23,950 bases of DNA from Stagonosporopsis chrysanthemi (lineage: Eukaryota > Ascomycota > Dothideomycetes > Pleosporales > Didymellaceae). Positions 1 through 9,499 of this stretch are shown here, one piece after another. Location of the stretch: assembly GCA_022560025.1 (NCBI GenBank), contig JAFISE010000314.1, forward strand, positions 1 through 23,950, in the 5' to 3' direction. Position numbers and translations under genes: made by a program. Within the stretch, counting starts at the first letter, position 1. Each line of letters starts with the position of its first letter. Under the pieces are notes generated by a model. It worked only from the letters and a program-made list of their open reading frames with translations. It was not told the DNA's origin and searched no databases.

Positions 1-1165
1 AAGTATATTAAAAATTATATTACTTACTAATAGAATAAATATAGTATATACACAAAATATAGAAAAATATAAGTAATAGAGCTACTAACAGTACTATAGA
101 TAAATATTATAATAGATTTTGTTTTATAACTACTTATATCTAAAGAATTTATTACAGACTATAAATATAACTTAATATTTATAGTAGTAGATAAATTTAT
201 AAAAGCTACTAAGTTTGTACTTTTTTAATATAGCTACACTGTACAGTAGCTTGTACAAGTGTTTCTAGACAGAATTGTTTAATACTATAGTATTTCTAAA
301 TTAATTATTAGTAATAGAGACAAGCTCTTTACTTTAAACTTCTAGATAATATTCTTTATAGAAGTAGAAACTAAGAAGAATCTTTTAACAGCTTATTATC
401 TACAGACAGATAGACAGACAGAATAAGTAAACTAGACAATAAAGACGTATCTCTAAATATACTATAAATAGCAGCAGAATAACTAGGTTTTACTCTTGCC
501 TATAGTATAGATTGTATATAATAGTAAGAAATTAGAAGTAACAAGCTATATACTATTCTTTGCTAGCTACAGATAATATCTAAATCTCTTTATACAAAGT
601 TTTAAAAGTAATATCTAAATAGAGTTAGCAATATTCTTAGTACAGAGACTAAAAGAAGTATACTAGAAATTACTTAACAATATTGCTAAAGCTTAGTTAT
701 AAGCAATTTTTTACACAAATTAAAAAAAAAAAACAGTACTTTAGCTAAAAAAAAAAAAAAAAGATAAAGTGTATCTCTTTATAAAAAAAATCTACATATA
801 CAAAGACTAATAAAAAAACTAGATAAAGTTAAGGTTAAACTATTTTTTATTTTAAAGCAGATTAGCCTAGTTAACTACTAGCTAGACTTACTAAAAGATA
901 TAAAGATCTACTTAGTATTCTATATATTGCTATTAGAACTAGCTAACCTAAGAACGCTGACTTAGAAAGACTTCTATTACTAAGCTAATAGTAATAACAA
1001 GTAAAAAGTTAAAAAAATAATAAAATATTGCAAGAAAAGTAGCAATAATAAATACTTAGTTAAATAGTTAAGTTATCTAGATACAGAAAATATATAGAGA
1101 CTAGCAACTTACTTTATAAACTGCTAGTAGATGTTGTAAGAATACTAAAAGGCTAACTAGACAAT
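1..1165 (+). pseudogene. Integrase and chromodomain of element A, inactivated
   Basis: This is the C-terminal part of a gypsy Pol polyprotein, which would insert retrotransposon cDNA into chromosomes. The zinc-finger end is at the left edge, with a CxxC decayed to YITY. The catalytic core follows: Asp at 115-117 (IIIDF), the second Asp changed to Asn at 313-315 (ISNRDKLF), and Glu at 421-423 in the decayed TDGQTE motif. After it come a basic linker, a LDKVKV/FFILKQI block and, from about 990 to 1150, a chromodomain with LVKWLSYPDTENTWE-like residues that would bind modified histones. More than a dozen in-frame TAA/TAG and the Asp-to-Asn change make it non-functional. Two A runs (722-733 and 747-762) replace a mixed Lys/Arg stretch seen in D. 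Confidence 0.88.
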
Positions 1166-1284
1166 ACTATATTAGAAGTTATCTAGTACTTTAGTGCTAG
1201 ATTCTTAAAAGCACTCTAAGTACTAAGTAACAGGTGTAGAGAAAGACTTTTAAAAGAACTATTAAATACAATAGTACTCTCTTT

Positions 1285-1640
1285 TAACTTTTATTCTATA
1301 ATTTTTTTTTCTTTAATAGATATTGCTTTTTTAGTATAATAATCTAATAAATCTATCTGTTAATATAACTGCTCTCTATATGTATATATAATATGCAATT
1401 CTTCTAGCGCCTTTTTAATAGCTCTAAGCGTATTACTTTACACCTTCTAAGTTTTCTTTATCTAGAACTATAACTTCTCTTTCTTAGACACTAGCTAAGT
1501 AAATTCTAACTGTGTTACGCAGATATTACTGTGCTAATTGCGCTTAGTATATTTACTATACTTTTCTAGACTTACATAAACTTAATATATATATTTATAT
1601 TAATAATAAGTAGAGTATTTCTAAACTATAATTATTCTAA
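1285..1640 (-). pseudogene. Antisense reading frame with Zn2Cys6-like spacing, element A
   Basis: A decayed reading frame runs opposite to pol, between the chromodomain and the 3' LTR. At 1528-1608 the minus strand shows six positions spaced like a fungal binuclear zinc cluster (C-x2-C-x6-C-x5-C-x2-C-x6-C). Five are Tyr codons (TAT), which C-to-T mutation makes from TGT Cys; the last is Ser. The block YTKRN follows the fifth ligand, as in the element D counterpart (YTKRG). Downstream is a Lys/Glu/Leu-rich segment (for example AIKKALEELH) that looks like a coiled coil. Stops interrupt it. I do not know a named family; DNA binding is inferred only from the cysteine spacing. No start codon survives, so the ends are approximate. 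Confidence 0.6.
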
Positions 1641-2098
1641 ACATGTTAATAGTATTTGCAAGATAATAGTAACAAACTATACTTTTAGTAGAGTATCGTT
1701 TAGGTATTGTTAAAACAACTTATTTAACTACTAAGGTAAAGCCTGTGTTAAATAGATAAGCTTAAGAGACTAAGCTAAAATAAAAAAAGAATAGTATTAT
1801 AATCTTTAGAAATACTAAATAAACAAAAACAATTATAAGGTAATATAGTATAGTTAACTAATATAGGTTAAAGTATTATATATAAGTAATATATTACAAG
1901 GTTAGTAGTTGTTAGTATAATAAGAATATAAGCAATTATATAATATAATTAAGCTTAGCGTAATTAGTGTAATTAGTAATTAGTCTAATTAAAAATTAGT
2001 GTAATTAATAATTACTATAATTAGTAGTTTAACACTACTAATTACCTTATATATCTTCTTAGTATATAGCTATATAGAGAAATAAATATAAGAGTTTG
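1641..2098. other. AT-rich spacer of element A with degenerate taattag repeats
   Basis: No reading frame is recognisable between the antisense frame and the LTR. From about 1958 to 2045 the sequence is built from irregular copies of taattag/ctaatta, giving a locally repetitive tract able to fold on itself. The equivalent spacer in element D (17707-18080) has a different repeated palindrome, so this part of the element tolerates simple repeats. Confidence 0.5.
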
Positions 2099-2318
2099 TA
2101 TTTAACTTAAGTAACAATCTAAGTTATTAGATCTTAACTCTAACCTTTAAGCTAGATAGTCTACTTTGTACAACTTATTATTACCTCTGCTTTTAAGACA
2201 GACAGATAGTATTTATACTCTTTACTACAACCTTCTTTTAGCTTCTTATTACTATATTTATTTCTAAGAACTAATTAAATAAGTGCTTACAAGCTTTACT
2301 TAAAGTACAACCTTAATA
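2099..2318 (+). repeat. 3' LTR of element A (220 bp)
   Basis: This stretch matches the minus strand of 17488-17706 along its whole length, with mostly C/T and G/A differences and a 1-bp indel. The other copy begins TGTTTAAC and ends TTAACA, a short inverted terminus of LTR type. Here the ends are TATTTAAC and TTAATA, as expected after RIP of TG and CA. It lies downstream of integrase in both elements, which fits a 3' LTR. A short AGCTTAG lies just outside both copies, so the 3' boundary could be off by some tens of bases. Without the 5' LTR in view this rests on comparison of the two copies. Confidence 0.7.
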
Positions 2319-3042
2319 CTAGCTTAGAAGTGCCTTAGCTCTTTATATATAAATTACTTTTATAAGTAGGCTAGCTCTTAGCTAAACTTAAACCTATAAA
2401 AGTAGAGTAGAAGCTTAGAAGTAGTTATATAACTCTATCTAGACTTTAGATTGTTTAGTAGCAGCTTAGAAGTAGTTACTTGTCTTTTTAACTAGGTAAG
2501 CTTAGAAGCTACTACAGTAGTATATCTTTTTATCTTACTTTAGATTAAACTTATACTATTAGAGCAGTCTATAAGTACTTTGTTAGAACCTAGTCTAAGC
2601 TGCTAAGCTAAATAAGTACTAAAAAAGTTAATAGTACTTATAGACTATAAGTATAGACTTAGAGTAGTACTATAATATTACTATTAGCCTAGGTAGAGGC
2701 TAACAGCTAGACCTTAATAGCTATTTACTATACTACAATAATAACAATTTTAGCAGGCTACTATTTTATATCTAGTATACTTAATACTTACTTTTAAAGA
2801 GAAAATTATATAGCTTAATATTAACAATAATTAGTTATTCTAAATAGTTAAGTAGATATTATTTTAATAGTTTATATACTTCTTATAGCCTATAGCTGTG
2901 TTACCTAGCTATTAAAAATTTAGTACGTTATTTTAGTATTAATTTAAAGATACTTAAGCAGCACAGCTCTAGAACCTTAGTAAATATACAAAGCTATCTA
3001 TTACACCTAATATCTAGACTTCTAGTAATTACCTAAGCTTTT
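2319..3042. other. AT-rich anonymous region, no gene seen
   Basis: No coding family is recognised on either strand. It probably belongs to the 3' side of element B or to another decayed repeat. It contains a 14-bp inverted repeat (2566-2579 and 2633-2646). It also contains an unproven LTR-like stretch at 2581-2705 that starts TGTTAGAACC, like the LTR of element C, and ends CTAACA. Confidence 0.4.
2566..2646. repeat. 14-bp perfect inverted repeat
   Basis: The sequence agtctataagtact at 2566-2579 is repeated as its reverse complement at 2633-2646, separated by 53 bases. It could form a hairpin or be the remnant of a small element. No target duplication or coding region goes with it. Confidence 0.5.
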
Positions 3043-3139
3043 TAATAATTAAAAGATAGTATCTTAATAATTAAAAGATAGTATCTTAATAATTAAAAGA
3101 TAGTATCTTAATAATTAAAAGATAGTATATTAATAATTA
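3043..3139. repeat. 22-bp tandem repeat, about 4.4 copies
   Basis: Units start at 3043, 3065, 3087 and 3109, followed by a 9-base partial copy. Each unit reads taataattaaaag then atagtatct, and the fourth differs by one base at its end. The near identity of units in a heavily mutated region suggests the array expanded after most of the mutation had occurred. No gene is attached to it. Confidence 0.95.
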
Positions 3140-4950
3140 GTAGAAGCTTTAAGAAGTACTACTAGATTTTATCTCTATATAAAAAAAGGTATACTATAAT
3201 ATTTATAGCTAAGAAAGTGTTATTAAGCTTGTAAGACTCTACTTTAATAATTAAATTAATTAATTAGTATCTTTACTATAGATTAGACAAAATATTATTA
3301 TATACAAAGAAAATATTTAGTAGTTATATGTTTGTAGCTAAGCTGCGCACGTAAGTACTTAAGCAAGAAGCTTAGAGCTTCTTAGTAGTAAGCTAAATAA
3401 ACAAGCACCTTATAGGTAAGCTATCTAATTAAGCTTAAACTAACTAGCTAAGCTTATAACAGAAAGTTATATAAGTCTTTTAAAGTATAAGAACTCTAAA
3501 AAGGTTGCTTAGTATTATATATAATAATGTAAGTTAGAAAAGTACTTTTTTATAGTTATTTAAAGCTCTTCTTACTAAAAGTAATATATATATAGAGCTT
3601 TAGAGAAAATGCTATCTTTAGCCTTATATATATAATTAATCTTATTGTTTAGAACATTTAAATCTACTTAAAGCTATTAGCTTCTCTAGAATTAAAATAA
3701 TAGAAAATACTATAATTACACTATGTTTAAAATATATCAATAGATATATTAAAACCTAATTCTTTGTATAAAGTAAACTTTTTTTTATTAAAGATATTTA
3801 TTATATACTTATAAAGATATAGCTTTATGCTATTTTTGTTATAATTAATCTATTTTTATATATACACAGGATACTAAAAGAGTCTAAAAAATATAGGTAT
3901 CTACTTTAAAGTATATAGAAGCACTAGAATAAACTACAAGACTAGATCTCTATTTCTTTAGGTCTTGTACAGAAAAATACCTTAAAACTATCTATTTAAA
4001 CTCTATAGAGACTTTTCTTCTTATACCTAGAAGCTTAGAAAAGACTATACTAAAAAGTATTTAGAAGACAGATCTAAGTTAGGTAGTGTAAAGTAAGCTT
4101 AAAGAATCAGACTTGTTTTTATTTTACCTTCCTTCTTATAAGCAGATTATCTCTAATTTTGCAAAATTATAAAGAAAAAATTCTTATGCTATAAAGGTTT
4201 AAACTTTAAAAGAGTGTAAAATATATCTAACTTTTATCTGTTCTAAGACTCTAGTCTTTCTTTACTATTATTAACTTCTATTTAGGTTTTTACTATACAA
4301 CCTATATTAGCTACTTTATACTTATCTATTCTAGGCAAGCTCTCTAGTAATAATAACTAGGCAAATTAGATTGTTACTAGGCTTATAGCTGTTATAAGAG
4401 CCTGCACTACAATAAGGTTACTTTTACTAAAGTTGTAGTAACTATAGAAATACGTTTAATCTACTTCTTAATTAGGTTTAATTACTTACAGCATGCTTCT
4501 TAAGTAAACAACGCGTACTCTACCTATTTTTATTCTCTAACAGACACTAATTCTTACTATAAGTACTTTATACAACTTTATTTAATTACTACTAGCTATT
4601 ACTAAGCTTATTTTTTAGTTACTATACTTATACCTATTTCTTTTATTATTCTTGCAATAGCCTATTTAGTTATTTATCTTTATTTAATTTAAGCCTTTAT
4701 ATAGAGAAATATAGTAGTATATACTTTTAAGAAAGTATTATTATTAAACTATGCTTATTATATACTTGAAAATTAAAAGTTTTGTCTAGTTTAATTACTA
4801 TTACTTTTTTTTTATTAGTTCTTAGGCTAACTTTTAAATAAGTGCTAATTTATATTAGACCTAAGTATAATACTGTTTAAGGCAACCTTGTTGTATAGAA
4901 AGAAGCTATAGCAGAAGAAATTAAAGGGTAAAAGAGCTAGAAGTAGTAGC
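3140..4950. other. AT-rich anonymous region, probably the 3' side of element B
   Basis: No family is recognisable. By position this lies beyond the chromodomain end and antisense frame of element B, so its 3' untranslated part and 3' LTR should be here. The B 5' LTR is not in the window, so there is no copy to compare with and the LTR cannot be placed. A plus-strand stretch around 3870-4110 has a reading frame with only scattered stops and many Lys/Leu codons, which could be a gene remnant, but I cannot name it. Confidence 0.4.
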
Positions 4951-5345
4951 TATATAAGCTGTTTGTAAGACTGCTTAGAATAACCTCTGTTAGTTAGCTT
5001 ATACCTTAGTAAGTATAGTGTAGGTAGTAACTACACAGCTTAAAGAGGTATTAGCTAGTAATATATTACTTTGTTAGTACTACGTCTAGCTTGTTACTAA
5101 TTAGGCCTTAATAAAGGTAATAAAAGTACTTACTATACAAGTAAAGTCCCTGTGTAATAAGGTAGCAGAGCTAAGGCAAGTAGTAGTATCTCTATAGGCT
5201 CTAGTAGTTAAGGCTCTATATTAAAGTGCTAAAAGCAAGAGCTTATAGAAGTTAGCAGCTAAGAAGGTGTTAGCTAATTTAGATACTCTTCTAAGCAATA
5301 CTAGAGATAAGATAAGCAATATTAGTAAAGGCCTAGCCTAATTAC
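4950..5345 (+). pseudogene. Plus-strand reading frame beside the B chromodomain, unidentified
   Basis: A decayed frame runs opposite to element B pol, directly after the B chromodomain. It occupies the position where elements A and D carry their zinc-cluster frame. Visible stretches include QLKEVLASN, VKSLCNKVAELRQVVVSL and KLAAKKVLANLD. The regular hydrophobic spacing suggests an amphipathic helix or coiled coil. Stops are TAA/TAG at positions that could have been Gln or Trp. I do not see the cysteine spacing found in A and D, because the N-terminal part is too decayed or lies further left. Function unknown; assignment to B is inferred from position. Confidence 0.4.
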
Positions 5346-5449
5346 TATATATATAGTAAAGTAGAGTTTTCTTTATTTTCTTATCTAGGTTAGAAGAAAT
5401 TTAGTATAGTATAGTTTCCTTTACTTTCTTTAATACCAAGACGTGCTTA

Positions 5450-5768
5450 TCTCTTAACCTACTTATCTAATTTCTTCTTATAATTTAATCTAATTTAATA
5501 ACTACTTTAAAAGACTTAGTAATTACAAATTCTTATTACAAAACACTCTTAGCTTATAGAGAGTATTCTTAAAGTTTTCTGCTAGGTACTAGGTAGAGTT
5601 AGAGTTATATTCTACTTAGCTTATATAGTACTTTAAATATTATTAAAAGAGTTTACTTACTAGTATTTTATATACTTTCTATTTTTTAACTTTATAGATT
5701 AAGATACCTAAGAGTTTTAGAGCTTTTTATCTAGGTAATAAGTCTACTAGATCTTTGCAGAGTATATT
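5450..5768 (-). pseudogene. Chromodomain end of element B Pol, cut off by element C
   Basis: The minus strand reads an integrase-linked chromodomain of a type common in fungal gypsy elements. It has a LKYYISQVEYNSNST-like core where many relatives have Y-R-V-K-W-x-G-Y, then YLAENFKNTLYKLRVF, the usual NFKN...LREFH helix. The domain spans about 5540-5700 and a short tail reaches about 5450. The rest of this Pol (integrase, RNase H, reverse transcriptase, gag) resumes at 13025 on the other side of element C, so element C split the gene between integrase and chromodomain. In-frame stops and His/Cys-to-Tyr changes show it is dead. Confidence 0.75.
5764..5768. repeat. Target site duplication of element C, left copy (ATATT)
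   Basis: The five bases before the left LTR are ATATT and are found again at 13020-13024, directly after the right LTR. A 5-bp duplication is usual for Ty3/gypsy integration. It sets both LTR boundaries exactly. Confidence 0.9.
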
Positions 5769-5971
5769 TGTTAGAACCTATAGTCTAGAAGTACAAGAAA
5801 AAGTAAGGTATTAAAGTAATAAGTAGTATAATATCTAGAGATTAGGTATAGGTTTAATTAGTAGACAGTAGACTGTTTGCTGCTAAGCAAGAACAGTGCA
5901 GTAGACCTCTAGCCTTTATAGTAGGCCTTGCTGTTTAGCTTTATAGCTTCTATAAACCTAGAGAGCTAACA
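5769..5971 (-). repeat. 3' LTR of element C (203 bp)
   Basis: It starts TGTTAGAACC and ends GAGCTAACA, a perfect 6-bp inverted terminus. It aligns without gaps to 12817-13019. By eye the two differ at 17 positions and every difference is a transition (C/T or G/A). This copy keeps the TG and CA ends that the other has lost. Confidence 0.95.
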
Positions 5972-5974
5972 ATA

Positions 5975-5984
5975 TCTTTTTTCT
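5975..5984 (-). promoter_or_regulatory. Candidate polypurine tract of element C
   Basis: On the minus strand AGAAAAAAGA lies three bases before the 3' LTR, where the plus-strand primer of an LTR retrotransposon is expected. It supports a minus-strand orientation for C. Confidence 0.55.
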
Positions 5985-6770
5985 AAGCCTAAACAACTTA
6001 GGCAGGTATCTTCTAGAGCTTTTAGAGCAGCTGTAAGCTGTTACAGCCTATATTAGTACTAAGTAGTTTAAAGAGGTTTGTTTAGTAGTAATCTTAGCTA
6101 TCTAGAAATTCTGTTAAATTCTTAGATTTTAACTTACCTTTACTTACTTGCTTTTACTTTACCTTTACTATAATAGTCTGTGCTTACTATATTACTGCTA
6201 TAAAGTAGAGTACTATATAATAGTCCTTTCTTCTTTATTTTAGTCTATTACTCTTACTTTTACCTGCTAATTAGTACGTGTTTTTAAAATTTCGACTCTT
6301 TTTAGATCTTTAAGATAGTAGCCTAGTCTGTACTATTATACTCTATTATAGCTTATTATAGCTTAAATTAGCTAGCAGTAGCTAAGAAGCGCTATTCTTG
6401 TCCTTTCTAAATCTAGCTCTAGCTAACTATAGTGTTATAGACTGTTAGAAGCTACTTTACTTTATAACAACCTATAGTTGCCTATAATTGCCTATCTATA
6501 GCTGTAATAATAAATTAGAGCAAGATTTTAAACATTATAGCTAATTCTACTACAAGGTTATACTATATATATACCTACTATATTTACTATTTTGCTTCTA
6601 GCTAAGTTTGCTTTTATAGCACTCTTAGGTACTGCTTTCTTATCTTTACTGCTGTAAACTGCAAGTACTTTAGGCCCTAGCTTGTTTTAATTAAGAATAC
6701 ACTATCTGTCTAGTATATAAGGTGTTTCTACTGCTTTTTATCTAACAGCAACTGTTTTGCAGTATTTAGT
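5985..6770. other. 3' non-pol region of element C, no gene recognised
   Basis: This lies between the candidate polypurine tract and the plus-strand frame. It contains short local repeats such as cctatagttg/cctataattg near 6471-6495 and attatagctt near 6350. No coding family is seen. It may include further decayed parts of the plus-strand frame that follows. Confidence 0.4.
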
Positions 6771-7450
6771 ACTATTCTATAGCATTATACTCCCTTCTAA
6801 CGCGTTATAGCTTGCTAAAGCTCTTAATAAAGACCTTAAGATGCTTTATAGCTATTTCTAGTAGTAAGAAGCTAACAATACTACTACTATTTAGAAGATT
6901 ACTATAGAAGCTTCTATTATAAAGCATTGTGTTGCCTTTGCTAAGACTATCTAGTTGTAAGTTATTAAGGCCTATTCTAAGCTAGAATAAGGCATTATTA
7001 ACTTTTATAGCAACTACTTACTCTAAGCTAACTACTTTACCTTCTACTTTAGCGCTTTAAGTAAACACAATAACCTGCAGTCTAAAGCATATAGTAAGAC
7101 CTGCAAGTATAATAAGGTAACTACTAAGGCTAAGCTTATAGCTCTTAAGCGCAAGCTTAAAATAGATATTAACTCTATAACTAACTTTCTATCTAAGAAG
7201 GTTAGTCTTACTCTTTCTAAGCTATTTTGTGCTATTCTGTGCTAGAATACTATATTCTAATACGTTACAAGATAAAGGCAAGGCTAGTATAGCTAATCTA
7301 GAAAAGCGTTTCTTCTTAGCTAAGATTAACGCTTTTAAAGCTAAGATTGCTGCTCTAAAGACCTATAAAGCTAGAGAGTCTAGTTAAGTAAAGTGCACTA
7401 CTACTAATAAGATTAACAAGGTTAAGTACAAGAAAGATAGTGCTTTTTTA
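6770..7450 (+). pseudogene. Plus-strand reading frame in element C, unidentified
   Basis: A long decayed frame runs opposite to C gag-pol, between integrase and the 3' LTR. From about 6790 to 7230 it reads stretches such as ALNKDLKMLYSYF, ITIEASIIKHCVAFAK, LSKHNNLQSKAYSK and LIALKRKLKIDINSITNFL. From about 7250 it continues in another frame with IANLEKRFFLAKINAFKAKIAALK. Stops are at likely Gln/Trp codons, so one frameshift plus RIP explains the damage. It is Lys/Ala/Leu-rich and probably helical at the end. I recognise no family. It occupies the same relative place as the antisense zinc-cluster frames of A and D, but no zinc cluster is visible. Confidence 0.5.
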
Positions 7451-7699
7451 CGTACTTTTAGGCTGTAGTATAGTAGTTTAGTGTCTAGTAGGATATTCTA
7501 TACTATTTTACAGCATAGGAGTACTTTCTCTAGCGTTCTAGTTAATAGTAGCTACTTTTAAGCCTTTCTTAGTATACCTACCCTTATAAAGCATATTTCT
7601 AGTTTCTAATAGAGTTTTTAATTATATTTTAGATCTTTATAACCTGCTATATAATATTATAGGCTATTTTAGGCTATAACACTCTATGTACCTCTTAGA

Positions 7700-9200
7700 T
7701 AAATCTAAGTGCTATTAAATACCTAAAAACCTAGTAGAAAAAAAATAGGTAAAGATACTTCTAGATTTTATACTTAGGATTTTTTAATATTTATAGGTCT
7801 GTTTTCTTTCTTTTTAAGTAGCTAACCTAGCTGCCTTTTAGCCTGTACTTCTGCAGGTTTCCTTTTTAGAAGTATTTTATTGCTGTGTTAGAATTGCTTA
7901 AGTATATTAGAAGAGATATTTACTCTTAGCTTTTATAAGTTCTTAGACTTAAAGTAACTAACCTACTTAACGTAATAAAGCTATTAGCTATTATTATTCT
8001 GTTTTCTTTTAATTATCCTTTTTACTTTCTATATATTATTACTAGAAATATGCAAGGTATTTATAATCTTAACTTTTAAGTGTGCAATTAACTTTTTATA
8101 GTTAAAAGGCTTAAGTAACAACACATAGAATACTAGATATACTGCTTGTAAGCCTAAGAGGTCTACTTTAAACGCTGTTAAGCTAATCTAGGCTACTATA
8201 TACTCTAGTCTAATATACTTCTAGTCTAGCTTTTACTTTAGCTTAGTAGACTTTATATAGCAATTAGAGATTATAACTTAGTCTTTAATCTTAAAAAGCA
8301 TAGTAAGCCTGCTTTTATTCTAGTATGCCTCTTAGTAGGTATTAGTAGCAATAATCTTGCTTTTATATTCTCTTTATATTTCTAGGACCTTTGTAGCAAC
8401 CTGCCTTTTTAAAGGTAATTCTCTCTACCTAAAAGGTATTATAGGCTAATCTGCACTGTAAGAAGTTATTCTATTGTTTGCTATAAATAAAGTACTCTTT
8501 GTAGTTGTATATATGCTATTATTATACGCAAACTCTGCACTTAATATTTACAAGGCTTAATTATCCTGTTCTAGAGAATAATAGCACTAAAGGTACTATT
8601 CTAGCGTTTAGTTTTGTCTTTTAGTCTGTCTATCTATCTAAGAGTAGTAAGCAGACAAGAAGACTCTCTTTAAGTTAAGGTAGTACTAAAATATATCCTA
8701 GTATTTAGTATTTATTAAAAGACTTCTATCTAAGATTACTCTTTTAAGTACACTATAAAGTTAAATTACTTTTTTAATCTAAGCCTAGGCTAAGTTAACA
8801 CTGTCTTAGTCTCTTCTTACAGGTATATAGTGTGCTATTTTTATAAGTTAGCACACTACTACAAGTATAGCATTATACATAATACTATTTATCTTACTTA
8901 GTAGTAGTTTAGTAATAAAATCTATTATTACTTCTTGCTATACTTAATTTAGTAGAAGAAAAGGCGCTAGTAAGCTATAAAGCTAATACTAAGCAGGTAT
9001 TAACTTCTTACAAGGTATACACTTATAACAGTACTATTCTATATCTACTTTTATCTCTTTTTATTAATATTAGCGCTAGAGCTTTTTTAGTATCCTTCTT
9101 GTGCTGAAATAACTAGCAAGTAGGCTGTTATAATACTCTTCTATTATAAAGGCCTTCTTTTCTATTATTATAAGTTTAAGCAGCTCTCTATATAGATTGC
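7700..9200 (-). pseudogene. Integrase of element C, inactivated
   Basis: The minus strand reads the integrase part of a gypsy Pol. A zinc-binding block with YKCIPCKKL lies near 9030, matching the second half of an HHCC finger. The catalytic core follows with DFITKLLLSK and NAILVVVC near 8930, then AHYIPVRRD and VILDRSLLIN near 8740, where the second catalytic Asp seems kept. The decayed TDGQTE region is near 8630, where the DNA looks like a short tctatcta microsatellite. The linker and C-terminal end down to about 7700 are too decayed to show a clear chromodomain. Many in-frame stops. It belongs to the same polyprotein as the reverse transcriptase to its right. Confidence 0.8.
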
Positions 9201-9499
9201 TAGGCTACTGTGTAGTATTATAGCTTTTAATTAAGTTACTCTTACTACTTGTACCTACCTTATTAGATTCTATATTAATTACTTCCTTAGCTGCCTTTAG
9301 AGCTTTAGGTAATTATTCTTTTACTCTTAGAAATTTACTTAGGGCTAGCTCTGTCTCTTTTAGTAGAGTCTTTAATTTAGTTAATCTAGTAAGCACTGCT
9401 AAGATTTACAAGCTAGTATCTCTCTTGCCTGCAAGCAGGTCTTTAAAAGGCTGTATAAAGGCCTTATTATATTTTTAAGAAAGATATTGTGCTTTTAAT

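Larger units (their letters stand above)
1..2318 (+). mobile_element. Element A: 3' part of a RIP-decayed Ty3/gypsy retrotransposon
   Basis: This is the 3' end of an LTR retrotransposon cut by the left edge of the window. Reading along the plus strand it holds integrase, chromodomain, an opposite-strand reading frame, an AT-rich spacer and a 220-bp LTR. The integrase part matches that of element D closely on the opposite strand, and the LTR matches that of D, so A and D are one family in inverted orientation. All coding is broken by stops that fit Gln/Trp codons changed by C-to-T mutation. The 5' LTR, gag, protease and reverse transcriptase would lie to the left. The bases just after the LTR (2319-2323, ctagc) should recur before the missing 5' LTR if this is a normal insertion. 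Confidence 0.85.

Noticed and set aside
403..425. Apparent microsatellite (agacagatagacagacag), also at 8624-8640 and 19279-19295
   Set aside because: In all three places it is the decayed integrase motif around TDGQTE (reads LQTDRQTE-like), so the repetition comes from coding sequence.
1950..2045. Possible CRISPR-like array of taattag units
   Set aside because: Units are irregular with no constant repeat or spacer length, and the context is fungal retrotransposon DNA.
3870..4110. Plus-strand protein-coding remnant
   Set aside because: One frame has fewer stops than average and Lys/Leu-rich runs, but no motif ties it to a family and AT-rich DNA gives such stretches by chance.
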